Below are positions 8,701-16,378 of a stretch of 64,000 nt of DNA, one piece after another. Both the position numbers and the translations under genes were made by a program. How positions within the stretch are numbered: position 1 is the first letter of the stretch; every line of letters begins with the position of its first letter. Source of the stretch: Luteibacter aegosomatissinici (lineage in GTDB: Bacteria; Pseudomonadota; Gammaproteobacteria; Xanthomonadales; Rhodanobacteraceae); contig NZ_CP095742.1 in assembly GCF_023078495.1 (NCBI RefSeq), positions 868,001 to 932,000 on the forward strand, in the 5' to 3' direction. Below the pieces are notes generated by a model. It was given only the letters and a program-made list of their open reading frames with translations, did no database searches and was not told where the DNA came from.

Positions 8701-11198
8701 GCGAGATCACGGCCTACGATGCTGCGGACAACGTGGCATGGAGCGTATCCGGTGCCTCGTTCAACGACACCGGTTGTGGCCAGGACCAGGTAACCGATGC
8801 GCTGAAAACCCAGCGCGGCTACGACGCGATGAACCGGCTGACGTCAGTCATTTACCCGGCGGGTACCGATCCGAGCACCTTCACCTACGACCCGCGGGGC
8901 AACCCTGCGACCGCCACGGCCGGTATGGTCAGCTGGACCTTTGGCCGCAACCGACTGGGCCTGCTGACCAGCGAGGTGCTCTCGGTGGATGGTTGGAGCT
9001 GGGGCATCGGCTATGGCTATGGCAACAGGGCCGCGCTCAGTTCGGTGACGTATCCGGACGGCGCCAGCGTTGCTTATGCGCCGAACGGGCTCATGCAGCC
9101 GACGCAAGCGGGCAGCTATGCGACGGGCGTCAGCTATTACCCGGATGGCGACATAAGCGCGTACACACTGGGTAACGGTGCAATCTATTCCGCGGACAAG
9201 AATGCACGAAATCTTCTGAGCAACTTTACGTTCGGCAAGGGTGGCGTGCCCCAGGTGAGTGAGGACCTGGCCTACGATGCCAATGGCAACGTTAGTGCGA
9301 TCACGGATGAATCCCCCGCGAACCAGCGCAGCAAGACGATGAGTTACGACGGCCTCAATCGGCTGGTGTCCGCTACCGCGGGCCAGCTCTGGGGAACGGA
9401 GAGCTATACCTACGACACGCTCAACAACATTCGGACCCTCACCAACGGCACCGGCGCGAATACGTATAACTACAACGGCAGTAACCAGCTGACCTCGATC
9501 ACGAATGCCGGCACCCAAGTGCATGGTTTCCAGTACGACGGGCGTGGTAACACGATCAGCAAGGATGGCCAGGCCTTGTCGTTCGACCTGGCGAACCGCC
9601 TTACCTCGATTCCCGGTAAAGGCGTGTACACCTATGACGCGGCGGGACGCCGGGTCAAAAAGGTGACGCCCGATGGCACGACTTACTACGGCTACAACGC
9701 AGCGGGCCAGCTGATGTGGGAATACGATGCCGCCACGACGAACGGCACCAGCTACATCTACCTCGGCAAGAAACTGGTCGCCAGCAAGAAAGGCACTATC
9801 TCCAAAGTCATCGGCAACATTGATGGCATCGCAGCCGACAACAACAGTATTAATGGCTGGGCATGCTCGACTGGCCTGTCGCAGTCAATCGATGTCCATC
9901 TCTACGTGGGCGGACCGGCTGGTTCAGGCGCATTCCTGCGCGCTGTAACGGCCAACCTCGCTAGCGAGTCGGCCATCCAGCAGGCGTGTCATGGCAGCGG
10001 ATCGGCTTACCGGTTCTCGATTCCACTGCTGGAAGCCGACAAGGTGACGTACTACGGTCAGGCGCTTTACGTTCACGGTATCTCGCCCGTGGGCGGGACG
10101 AATGACCTCGTTACGGGCTCCGGCCTGTACGCCATGCCGCGTTCGCCTAACGCACCACCCGCGCCCGCGCCGGCGACGGCAGCCGCCAACGCCGACAAAT
10201 CGGCCGTTACCGTGACCTGGACGGCAGCCGCCCGCGCGGCTCGTTACGAGGTTTGGCAGGTGCATAACGGCGCCTGGGCCTCGCTGTACACAGGCGGGGC
10301 ACTCAGTGCGGTTGCATCGACGCCGGCGGACGGTCCGTATGTGTACGAAGTCCGCGCATGCAACGATAGCGGATGCAGTGTTTACGCCGAGACTGCGCAG
10401 CTCAATCTCCTGCATGTTCCGGCGAAGGTGGCAGCCATTTCGGCTCCCGCTACGTCGACAGGCAGCGTTCCCGTGAGCTGGAGCGCCACGACCTACGCGA
10501 CGTCTTACCAGGTCGATCATTACGACAGCAGCTGGTCCACGGTCTACAACGGTCCGGCCACGTCGGCAACGTTCAACGAGTCTCATTCGGGAGCGTGGTT
10601 CTATCGGGTCCGCGCATGTAATGCGAACGGATGTGGCGACTACGTGGCCAGTGGTGGCACGACCATCCTTCTACCACCTTCGCCGACCCCGACCTTGTCA
10701 GGCGGTGGCACGACGAATTCCGGCGCGTATGGCGTGAGCTGGAGCGGGTCTACCGATGCGGCCAGCTACAACCTTGTCGAAAGTGCCAACGGTGGCGGTT
10801 GGACTGGCATTCAGAACAACGCAGCGCAGAGCTGGTCCATTGGCGATAGGCCCGACGGCACCTACGCCTACATGGTGCAGGCATGCAATGCGACGGCGTG
10901 TACCGGCTGGAGCAACCAGGTGGCGATCACCGTGGCGCACATTCCTGCCGTACCCACCAACATTGGCATGAATCACGCCCAGAAGGGAAAGCTGGAAACC
11001 TACACGCTGCAATGGGCGGCGGAGGCGTACGCAACGAGCTACCAGATCATCCGTTACCCGGCCGGGGTCACCGTCTATAGCGGGAGCGGCACGACCTTCC
11101 AGGTCGAGAGCGGCTTCGAACCGTATGACCTCAAGTACACCTATGCGATTCGTGCTTGTAGCGCGGTGGGTTGCTCTGCTTATTCGAGGACGCTGTGA
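5754..11198 (+). CDS. secreted YD/RHS-repeat shell protein with C-terminal FN3-like domains
   Basis: An 1814-residue protein. It has a Sec signal peptide after a basic N-terminus (cleavage near AHAQ, about residue 38). From about residue 260 to 1345 it is filled with YD/RHS repeats (forms such as YGYDAIGRL, YDGLNRLVSA, YTYDAAGRRVKK). The repeats stop at YIYLGKKLVASKKG, just where an ordinary RHS protein would enter its core domain. Instead there is a separate domain (about 1352-1460: INGWACSTG, LYVGGPAGSG, LYVHGISPVGG) and four FN3-like modules (about 1465-1550, 1554-1638, 1645-1727, 1730-1814), each ending in a RACNxxGC-type strand. The stop TGA overlaps the next ATG by one base, so the two genes are coupled. 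The inferred role is an exported encapsulating shell for the toxin encoded downstream. Confidence 0.85.
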   Translation: MSQVQYTPSRGVRVRARASRMLVVLLTMALPLGVAHAQTTVNPEDEYKKLIKVNEDIQPLGDTPFGERIGLYDGSLSFRQVDITVPGTGPTISVGRVFTMPSFGDRFDLQNRAFGEWDLDLPQIDTVTANQNNVKGWVVDTDAKTNICTSFGSPPPVAPPAGDTKRSDWETSSWWNGYQLNVPGVGSQELLHRDTTSTPTPGVAGLTYPIITKQNWVVGCLSQASNDATTQAFLAVAPDGTKYWLDHLSYRYMPGMTRPLGSSPVALAASPFHVLAATTDNLTRRQGRMLATRIEDRFGNWIAYAYSGDNVTDITASDGRHVSFAYIPNTSRISSITVQGGAAGQRTWSYGYTHSAQTLVDSLTSVTQPDGSAWTLNMDGLNGAFVDMRGSPSTCDALGTLAATYPSFTGQMTHPSGLTGSFTVHPVRRGRSNVYRVCENGPNLDTTNPTATGTWSDNPDASYSMAIQQEQRSGAGIGTQTWSYAYSPSNESWKQNCNSTCTGTVWTTVTYPDGHAERSTFSNRYDWTESQLLTEETFDGAADTTSRRKLVQYGYVAPASDPRSGAYPKLLGYTLAPRVNTDQVNLLAPLGSRVTYVDNDAFSWTVTAFDNWARPHQVQRYSSTSYCQPDAKIYQSAPFCVTEQSTYQDDYAHWVLGLPLQSDNLTAGETVSRNVYDPNSLTLSERYRFGNKVMGYAFNAQGQLASFTDGNGHTTSIPSYAFGIPSQINYPDGTGQTVSVDGFGQVTAIADQTGAVTQYGYDAIGRLARIDYPAGDAVAWAPKTFQYSYIGDARGLGGAHWVRVDTQGSWSRRTDYDVMMRPVALGTSEAGTGAGYVSSRTDYDWEGRKTFQSYPVDGAPDLNGMNLGVSTRYDVLGRPTQQFQHTELGDLLTSTSYPQGIGRQVTDPKGNVTTSHFEAFDAPAYDDVVSVQAPEGVVQTIQRDTYGNPVMITQGGLGQSVSKTLTYDGQHRLCRTWEPESGSEITAYDAADNVAWSVSGASFNDTGCGQDQVTDALKTQRGYDAMNRLTSVIYPAGTDPSTFTYDPRGNPATATAGMVSWTFGRNRLGLLTSEVLSVDGWSWGIGYGYGNRAALSSVTYPDGASVAYAPNGLMQPTQAGSYATGVSYYPDGDISAYTLGNGAIYSADKNARNLLSNFTFGKGGVPQVSEDLAYDANGNVSAITDESPANQRSKTMSYDGLNRLVSATAGQLWGTESYTYDTLNNIRTLTNGTGANTYNYNGSNQLTSITNAGTQVHGFQYDGRGNTISKDGQALSFDLANRLTSIPGKGVYTYDAAGRRVKKVTPDGTTYYGYNAAGQLMWEYDAATTNGTSYIYLGKKLVASKKGTISKVIGNIDGIAADNNSINGWACSTGLSQSIDVHLYVGGPAGSGAFLRAVTANLASESAIQQACHGSGSAYRFSIPLLEADKVTYYGQALYVHGISPVGGTNDLVTGSGLYAMPRSPNAPPAPAPATAAANADKSAVTVTWTAAARAARYEVWQVHNGAWASLYTGGALSAVASTPADGPYVYEVRACNDSGCSVYAETAQLNLLHVPAKVAAISAPATSTGSVPVSWSATTYATSYQVDHYDSSWSTVYNGPATSATFNESHSGAWFYRVRACNANGCGDYVASGGTTILLPPSPTPTLSGGGTTNSGAYGVSWSGSTDAASYNLVESANGGGWTGIQNNAAQSWSIGDRPDGTYAYMVQACNATACTGWSNQVAITVAHIPAVPTNIGMNHAQKGKLETYTLQWAAEAYATSYQIIRYPAGVTVYSGSGTTFQVESGFEPYDLKYTYAIRACSAVGCSAYSRTL

Positions 11199-12157
11199 TG
11201 AATAGAACAACTGCGACAAAAGCCATTGCGATTCTGCTTGTTCTGCTTTTTTCCTTTAATAGTGCGGCCGCCTCAGACGCAGTTACGTACTACTACACTG
11301 ATCAGCAAGGCACAGTTCTTTCTACAGCGGATAGCTCTGGGAACATTCTGAGTACCTCGGACTATCGTCCCTACGGCCCGCTTGCCCGAGGAACGCCAGA
11401 AGATGGTCCGGGTTACACCGGACACGTGAACGACGCGGATACGGATCTCGTGTATATGCAAGCACGTTATTACGATCCGAGCACAGGAAGGTTCTTGTCG
11501 GTTGACCCCGCGATTGAGGTCACGGGTGATATTCTGCATTTCGGTCGGTTCACGTATACCAGCAACAATCCGATAAGGATGGTGGATCCGGATGGGGCGC
11601 AGGAGGTAGACGCCGAGGAGCTAGATATTGAGACGCGCGAACAGATGGCGCGTGTCAACCCTCCACTTGGTCCAAACATGGCTTTACCCGGCTATGTCGC
11701 GCCGATCACCCCGGCTCCGGGCTTTATTCCGGAAACTTTTACGGATCATGTCGTCGCGCAGAACCTTGGCCTTGAGCCGACGCCGGTAGTCGGGGAGAAC
11801 CTTCCTTCATCTAGGTCAGAACTTACTAAGACGTATGAGGTTTACACAAAAACCAACCCGGAGACCGGCGAGGTCTACACGGGACGAACCAGTGGAACCA
11901 ATGGACCCGAACAGAACGTTGCGAGGCGGGATTCGTCGCATCACATGACGGCGAACGGATTCGGCCCAGCTGTTTTACAGTACACGTCGACTAATAGCGA
12001 CGCGATCCGCGGTCAGGAACAAATCCTGATAGAAAGCAACGGAGGCGCGCGACGAGGTGGCGGAAGCTCTGGGAACGAAATTAACGGCGTAAGCCCCCAG
12101 AACAATAAAATACAGGTGTACATTAACGCGGCGCGATCCGAGTTTGGGGGAGGGTAG
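11198..12157 (+). CDS. secreted RHS core protein with GIY-YIG-like nuclease toxin tip
   Basis: A 319-residue protein with its own signal peptide (about 1-27). Residues 28-130 are an RHS-repeat-associated core: YYYTDQQGTVLSTAD, YRPYGPL, GYTGHVND, MQARYYDPSTGRFLSVDP and the terminal NNPIRMVDPDG. After a linker, residues 213-304 resemble a GIY-YIG (URI) nuclease: YEVY with Y216, VYTG with Y227, ARRD with R243/R244, H248/H249, E274 in GQEQ, and N296 in NEINGV. This order matches the family's catalytic Tyr, Tyr, Arg, His, Glu and Asn. The core matches what is missing from the end of the preceding gene. Codon use looks more AT-rich than in the neighbours, suggesting acquisition of the tip. The nuclease assignment is inferred from motif order only. 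Confidence 0.75.
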   Translation: MNRTTATKAIAILLVLLFSFNSAAASDAVTYYYTDQQGTVLSTADSSGNILSTSDYRPYGPLARGTPEDGPGYTGHVNDADTDLVYMQARYYDPSTGRFLSVDPAIEVTGDILHFGRFTYTSNNPIRMVDPDGAQEVDAEELDIETREQMARVNPPLGPNMALPGYVAPITPAPGFIPETFTDHVVAQNLGLEPTPVVGENLPSSRSELTKTYEVYTKTNPETGEVYTGRTSGTNGPEQNVARRDSSHHMTANGFGPAVLQYTSTNSDAIRGQEQILIESNGGARRGGGSSGNEINGVSPQNNKIQVYINAARSEFGGG

Positions 12158-12322
12158 ATCGGCGGAAGTTTTCTCGGTGCATTGCGTCCTTCGTCATGGG
12201 AAACGCGTGTCGTACGCGATAGAATCATTGGCATTGCCGAGCGTGAGGCAAGTTGCTGATTGAATTCCCGTCCGGGTTTCACGATACGCAAGTTCTAACC
12301 TGAACCAGTAAGCGAGGCAGAC

Positions 12323-12709
12323 GTGAGCATCGTTAAAGAACTGATAGATTCGGCGAACGCCGATATTGCTCTCTTGCGCGTGCGCGATACACAAGGAGAT
12401 GTGTTTGCGATTCGTCGGCCCGTCGATTTTACGTTTCGATCTGGCGACGAACGGCAAGCCGCCTCGGTCGCGGGATTTCTTTCTGATTATCGATTTGCGG
12501 AGACTGCAATATCGGCCGTCGACGGCGAGTTCCGTATTGTTGCGACGATCGCTATGCCTGTGGAGCAGCAAGAGATCCTTTCGGTTTCTGGTTTTATGCA
12601 ATGCATCGCAGCGTTGTTTACTGTGACCTACGACGGTTGGGGTGCGCCGATTAGGAGCAAACCCGTGGATACGATAGCGCCGATCGCTGATGGCAACACG
12701 ACTAAGTAG
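12323..12709 (+). CDS. RraB-like protein, candidate immunity protein
   Basis: A 128-residue acidic protein starting at GTG with a GAGG ribosome-binding site six bases upstream. It lacks a signal peptide and is predicted cytoplasmic. The C-terminal YDGWGAP, together with the spacing of VDFTF, AASVAGFLSDYRF and the helix before YDGWG, resembles the RraB (ribonuclease E inhibitor B) fold. It lies directly after the RHS toxin gene and before a terminator, the standard position of an immunity gene. I infer that it neutralises the nuclease tip rather than RNase E. Base composition is low-GC like that of the toxin tip. Confidence 0.65.
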   Translation: MSIVKELIDSANADIALLRVRDTQGDVFAIRRPVDFTFRSGDERQAASVAGFLSDYRFAETAISAVDGEFRIVATIAMPVEQQEILSVSGFMQCIAALFTVTYDGWGAPIRSKPVDTIAPIADGNTTK

Positions 12710-12743
12710 TTACAAAGGCCTAGGCTTGTTCTTTTGCACGAAG

Positions 12744-12764
12744 AGCCGGATTTCGCCGGCTTTT
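12744..12764 (+). terminator. Rho-independent terminator of the RHS locus
   Basis: AGCCGG, a six-base loop, then CCGGCT followed by TTT. It lies 35 bases after the stop of the immunity candidate and closes the toxin operon. The convergent FAD-protein gene ends at 12789. Confidence 0.7.
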
Positions 12765-12788
12765 CCTCACGTACGCTGATCTTTGAGA

Positions 12789-14159
12789 TCACGTAGCCAG
12801 CATGGTTGCAAGGGACTGTGCTTGCTTGCGGATTTCCGGGATGGCGGTGGATTCCCATAGTGCCCCACGCAGCAGGCTGCCGATGGCAAACAGGTTGCCA
12901 CGGGGTTTGCCGTCGCCATCGAGCAGGTGGCCATCGGGCTGCGCCGAGAGGCCCAGGCCCTGGCGGTCGGGCGTGACAAGGCCATCGATGACGAGCTGGC
13001 GCATGAGCGTGTGATCGGTGCGCAGCGTATCGGTGTTCAGGCCAACGGTCTGGATGACGATGTCGTAGGTTTCGGTGACCACGTCGTCCTTACCGGTGAA
13101 ACGGCGAACGACATCCAGGTCGCCATCCATGCGCAGCGATACCGACTGCATGCGGCCGCGTAGCCGATGCAGTTTGCCCGCGGCTTCCAGCTCGTGGATC
13201 TTCTTGTTGACCTGCGGCGGCATGCGGTGGCGTGCGCGCTCCCACGCCCAGCGGGCGTGGCGGAGGAAACGTGCGCGTTCCGACGCGGGCAACTGCTGCC
13301 ACAAGCCTTGCGTGTGCGGGCGCATGCCGTCGACCACGGTGCGCCAATCTTCCGCGCTCTCCGTCGCCTCACGCAGGCGGTGCAACCAGACACGGATATT
13401 CGGGTCATCCGCCATCTGATCGGCCAGGTCGTTGCCGTCGTCGCCCGGCGCCGACGCGGCGGCGAGGTGCGGCTCAGGCAGGTGGCCATGGCGCGAGAGC
13501 GCGGTGAAGTTCGCATTGGGCCAGCGCGCCGACAACTCGAGCACCACATCGACGGCGGTGAGGCCGAGGCCGATCACCAGCACGCGCAACGGGCGGTCGT
13601 CGCTTTCCGCGGCCGCCAGATAGGGCCACGGATGGGTGACGTAACGGCCGCTGGCGATCGCCGCATCCTGGATGCCGGGCAGCGGGCGCGGCGGGAGCGA
13701 GCCAATGGCGAGCACGGCGGCCTGCGCATGGGCCTCTTCATCGCCGTAGCCCACGGTCACACCCTCGCTGGAGGGCACCAACGATTCGGCGGCGAACGGA
13801 ATGACATTGATATCGTGGCCAAGCTGGCCGGCGTTCTTGATGGCAGCATCCACGCGCGACTGCAGGAAATCGCCGTACAGCTTGCGCGGGAGGAAATCCG
13901 AGCCCTTGACCGCCGGGTTGCTGGCCTGGGCGTACTCGAGGAACCCGCCCGGCTTGCTGACGAACATGCCCATGGATGCCGCGCGGACATTGAGCAGGTG
14001 GCGATCGGAGGGCGTGCCATAGGCCACGCCGCGGCCGGGCTGTGCGCTGCCCGCGAACCAGGTGAGGTGCAAGGGCCTGGGTGTCCTGCGCTCCAGCAGT
14101 TCACTCACCAGCGTCGCCGCTGCCGCGCCACCGCCGATGATGGCGACCTTTTGAAACAT
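12789..14159 (-). CDS. FAD/NAD(P)-binding oxidoreductase
   Basis: A 456-residue flavoprotein-like protein. The N-terminal dinucleotide-binding loop is IIGGGAAAATLV (about 7-18). A second loop, VLVIGLGLTAVDVVLEL, lies near residue 200. The segment GRGVAYGTPSDRHLLNVRA is typical of the family often annotated FAD-NAD(P)-binding (HpyO/PF13454-like). The substrate is unknown. The gene is 46 bases downstream of a cysteine-dioxygenase-like gene on the same strand and is probably cotranscribed with it, which suggests a role in thiol or sulfur oxidation. That link is inference. Confidence 0.8.
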   Translation of the reverse strand: MFQKVAIIGGGAAAATLVSELLERRTPRPLHLTWFAGSAQPGRGVAYGTPSDRHLLNVRAASMGMFVSKPGGFLEYAQASNPAVKGSDFLPRKLYGDFLQSRVDAAIKNAGQLGHDINVIPFAAESLVPSSEGVTVGYGDEEAHAQAAVLAIGSLPPRPLPGIQDAAIASGRYVTHPWPYLAAAESDDRPLRVLVIGLGLTAVDVVLELSARWPNANFTALSRHGHLPEPHLAAASAPGDDGNDLADQMADDPNIRVWLHRLREATESAEDWRTVVDGMRPHTQGLWQQLPASERARFLRHARWAWERARHRMPPQVNKKIHELEAAGKLHRLRGRMQSVSLRMDGDLDVVRRFTGKDDVVTETYDIVIQTVGLNTDTLRTDHTLMRQLVIDGLVTPDRQGLGLSAQPDGHLLDGDGKPRGNLFAIGSLLRGALWESTAIPEIRKQAQSLATMLAT

Positions 14160-14205
14160 GTGTTGGTCCTTCGCCCGTAGGTTGGGGTGGAGGGCCGTGA
14201 GACCG

Positions 14206-14784
14206 TCAGGCCGTCAGGCGTCCCGCAATGATCGATTGCCTCGGTCGTGCGATCCAGTGTCCAGAAGGACCTGGCTGCTCGTACGCGAGGTACTGTGCCA
14301 GATCGCCACCGTACACGTGAAGCGTGAGCGCCGTATCGTGCCGCGACAAATTGCGGCAGCGATGGGCGTGCTCCTCGGCGCCTTCGAACCACGTGGCATC
14401 GCCAGGGCCTAGCCAGGTACGGCCGACGCTGCGCAGCGTTTCGGCGGTGCCATCTTTGAGGAAGGACTCAACCTCGAGGGCACCGGCGATCGTCGCTTCC
14501 AGGCCCCAGAGGCCGCCGTGGTCGTGCACGGGGGTGGCATAACCCGGAGGCCAGGCCAGCACCAGGACACTGACGGCGGGTTTGGCGCGCTCGGCGAGCA
14601 TCCAGCGCTCAAAACCGCGCCGGCGCTCGCGCAGCGCTCCCAGTGCCTCGGTGACGTCGTCATGCCGGGCATGCAGGGCACTGCCTAACTCCCGCGCCAT
14701 GGCAGCGAGATCCGGGGCACCGCTGTCCGAATGGTCGAACGCGATGTCCCGCAAGGTTTTGATGATGGAAGAACGCTTACCCAT
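14206..14784 (-). CDS. cysteine dioxygenase-family cupin
   Basis: A 192-residue cupin. The metal ligands of thiol dioxygenases can be followed: H87 and H89 in PVHDHGG and H139 or H141 in EEHAHRC. The second-shell tyrosine is visible as Y158 in LHVYGG. Bacterial cysteine or 3-mercaptopropionate dioxygenases use a single Fe(II) and O2 to oxidise a thiol to the sulfinic acid. The length is close to that of the family. Whether the substrate is cysteine or another thiol cannot be told from the sequence. It is the first gene of a likely two-gene operon with the FAD/NAD(P) protein. Confidence 0.8.
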   Translation of the reverse strand: MGKRSSIIKTLRDIAFDHSDSGAPDLAAMARELGSALHARHDDVTEALGALRERRRGFERWMLAERAKPAVSVLVLAWPPGYATPVHDHGGLWGLEATIAGALEVESFLKDGTAETLRSVGRTWLGPGDATWFEGAEEHAHRCRNLSRHDTALTLHVYGGDLAQYLAYEQPGPSGHWIARPRQSIIAGRLTA

Positions 14785-14943
14785 GGAACGGGCCGCCCCG
14801 GCAAATCGACTGGCGCAAGTGGACCATGGCGCCTGTTAAACAGGCGTAACCCCGAACTTTCGTAGCCCCTTTAAACCGTTTGCCGGGAGGCCGCATCGAA
14901 CCTTCGCACCGCCCATGGGGCGGCCGTCGCACGGAGACACACC

Positions 14944-15234
14944 ATGATCGTCCTGACTTCACTCGTCGTCCTGTTCGCTGGCTTCTGGCTTGCCTTCGCC
15001 CTGGTGGGCGCCTTGCTCAAGCTGGTCTTCGGCATTATTGGCGGCGTCTTCCATATCGTCGCCAGCCTGGTGGGCGCGCTGCTCGGCGGCGTGCTCATGC
15101 TGGCCATCGCCCCCGTGGTTGCGCTGGCCCTGCTGCCGGTCCTCATCCCGGTGGCCTTCGTGGTCGCCCTCGTCTGGCTGATCGCACGCGCCACCCGCAA
15201 GCCCGATGTGGTGGTGATGCCCGCGCCGCGTTAA
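14944..15234 (+). CDS. small hydrophobic membrane protein
   Basis: A 96-residue protein made almost entirely of hydrophobic and glycine residues up to about residue 82, enough for two to three transmembrane helices. The tail is short and basic (ARATRKPD). The ATG follows CGGAGACACACC, giving a GGAG ribosome-binding site. No family is recognised. It is preceded by the divergent cysteine-dioxygenase-like gene and followed by three REP units. Confidence 0.55.
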   Translation: MIVLTSLVVLFAGFWLAFALVGALLKLVFGIIGGVFHIVASLVGALLGGVLMLAIAPVVALALLPVLIPVAFVVALVWLIARATRKPDVVVMPAPR

Positions 15235-15272
15235 GGTCCGCCACCCCATACGCCACGCCAGCGCCAAATACG

Positions 15273-15416
15273 GTAGGAGCCCACCCTGTGGGCGACATCT
15301 TCCGCGATAGGGCCACATACAGTAGGAGCCCACCCTGTGGGCGACATCTTTCGCGATAGGGCCACACGTCCTGCAGGCCATTCGCGAACGGCGTCGCTCA
15401 CAGGGTGAGCTCCTAC
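15273..15416. repeat. cluster of three family-A REP units
   Basis: Two direct copies of GTAGGAGCCCACCCTGTGGGC start at 15273 and 15322. A third, slightly diverged copy in reverse orientation (TCACAGGGTGAGCTCCTAC) ends at 15416. The block sits between two convergent genes. Confidence 0.85.
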
Positions 15417-15424
15417 AGTTCCTT

Positions 15425-16084
15425 TTAGAGGCTGCGTAGGTCGAAGGTAACGGGGATTCGCGCCCACGCTTTCACATGCTGCCCGTTCTGCACCGCCGGC
15501 TGGAACCGCCAGCTCGACAGCACCTGCTTGCGTGCCGCGTCATCGAGTACCTGGTGGCCGCTGCTGCTTTCCACGACCACATCGAGCGGTTTCCCGCTCT
15601 CATCCACCAGCACACGTAGCGTGACCGTGCCCTGCATGCGTCCGCGGATCGCCTGCGTCGGGTATTTCGGCGCGGGCGCCGCCACATAAGCCAGCGTCGT
15701 CTCTACCGGTGCCGCCTCGACGGCAGGTGCCGGTGTCGCGGGTGCCTGCGTCACCGGTGGCGCCTGGATCGAGCCTTCGTCCGTGGGCGTGCTGATGACT
15801 ACCGGGGGCTGCGGTGCCTCGTGTGGTTTCGGCACGGTAACCGGCGTGGCCTTGATCAAGGGTTGAAGCTTGATGTCGGGAACCGGCACCGGCTTGGGCG
15901 GCGTCGGATGGTCGATCAGCGTGATGGTCTGCGCTATCGGTTTGAACGTGACGATCTCCGCCATCATTGGCCGCATGACGGCGATGAGTGCGGCGGCGTT
16001 GAGTGCGATGGCCGCACTCATGGCGGCGATACGGACAGCATCCGGGTGAATGCCGGATAGGGCCTGCGGACGGGCGAACGACAT
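15425..16084 (-). CDS. TonB-family protein (energy transducer-like)
   Basis: A 219-residue protein with a cytoplasmic N-terminus and one transmembrane helix (about 18-37). A Pro-rich periplasmic spacer (about 55-125) follows, then a C-terminal TonB domain (about 127-219) with APKYPTQAIRGRMQGTVTLRVLVDESG and SSWRFQPA. TonB proteins pass energy from ExbB/ExbD to outer-membrane receptors. No exbB or exbD lies nearby. The start at 16084 is supported by AAGGAGG seven bases upstream; a longer frame to 16120 lacks such a site. It could serve the TonB receptor gene at 24.2 kb, but nothing here shows that directly. Confidence 0.8.
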   Translation of the reverse strand: MSFARPQALSGIHPDAVRIAAMSAAIALNAAALIAVMRPMMAEIVTFKPIAQTITLIDHPTPPKPVPVPDIKLQPLIKATPVTVPKPHEAPQPPVVISTPTDEGSIQAPPVTQAPATPAPAVEAAPVETTLAYVAAPAPKYPTQAIRGRMQGTVTLRVLVDESGKPLDVVVESSSGHQVLDDAARKQVLSSWRFQPAVQNGQHVKAWARIPVTFDLRSL

Positions 16085-16269
16085 GAGCCACCTCCTTCGA
16101 TGTGGGTGAAGGCGTTGCATAGTTCGTACTGCGTGGCGCCAAACACGGCCGGTGGGGACCGGCGGGGATCGTGTTCAGGTCCGGGTTCAGATTAGGCAGG
16201 GTTTGCAGGCAGTTGCAATAGTTTCATTTGGATGGCTATTTCGGTTAGCCCTGACCGATTCGCGATACG

Positions 16270-16365
16270 GTAGGAGCCCACCCTGTGGGCGACGCTGTTC
16301 GCGATAGAGCCGCCGGTCCTGTGGGGGTATCGCGAGAAGATGTCGCCCACAGGGTGGGCTCCTAC
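16270..16365. repeat. REP pair, family A, head-to-head
   Basis: GTAGGAGCCCACCCTGTGGGC at 16270 faces its reverse complement ending at 16365. The inner arms also pair partly (TTCGCGATAGAGCC against GTATCGCGAGAA). It lies just after the end of the universal stress protein gene and before the TonB-like gene's start. Confidence 0.85.
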
Positions 16366-16378
16366 AGCACCCGGCGCC

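Noticed and set aside
11190-11205. Possible sequencing frameshift dividing one RHS gene into two
   Set aside because: The second frame begins with its own ATG and a full signal peptide, and the first ends after a complete FN3-like module, so a simple base error does not explain the split.
12194-12601. A 135-codon minus-strand frame over the immunity candidate
   Set aside because: The plus-strand frame has a ribosome-binding site, an RraB-like pattern and operon context; the minus frame has none.
15273-15416. CRISPR-like repeat array
   Set aside because: The units are palindromic, lie in both orientations, vary in spacing and recur at many single loci; they are REP elements and no cas gene is present.
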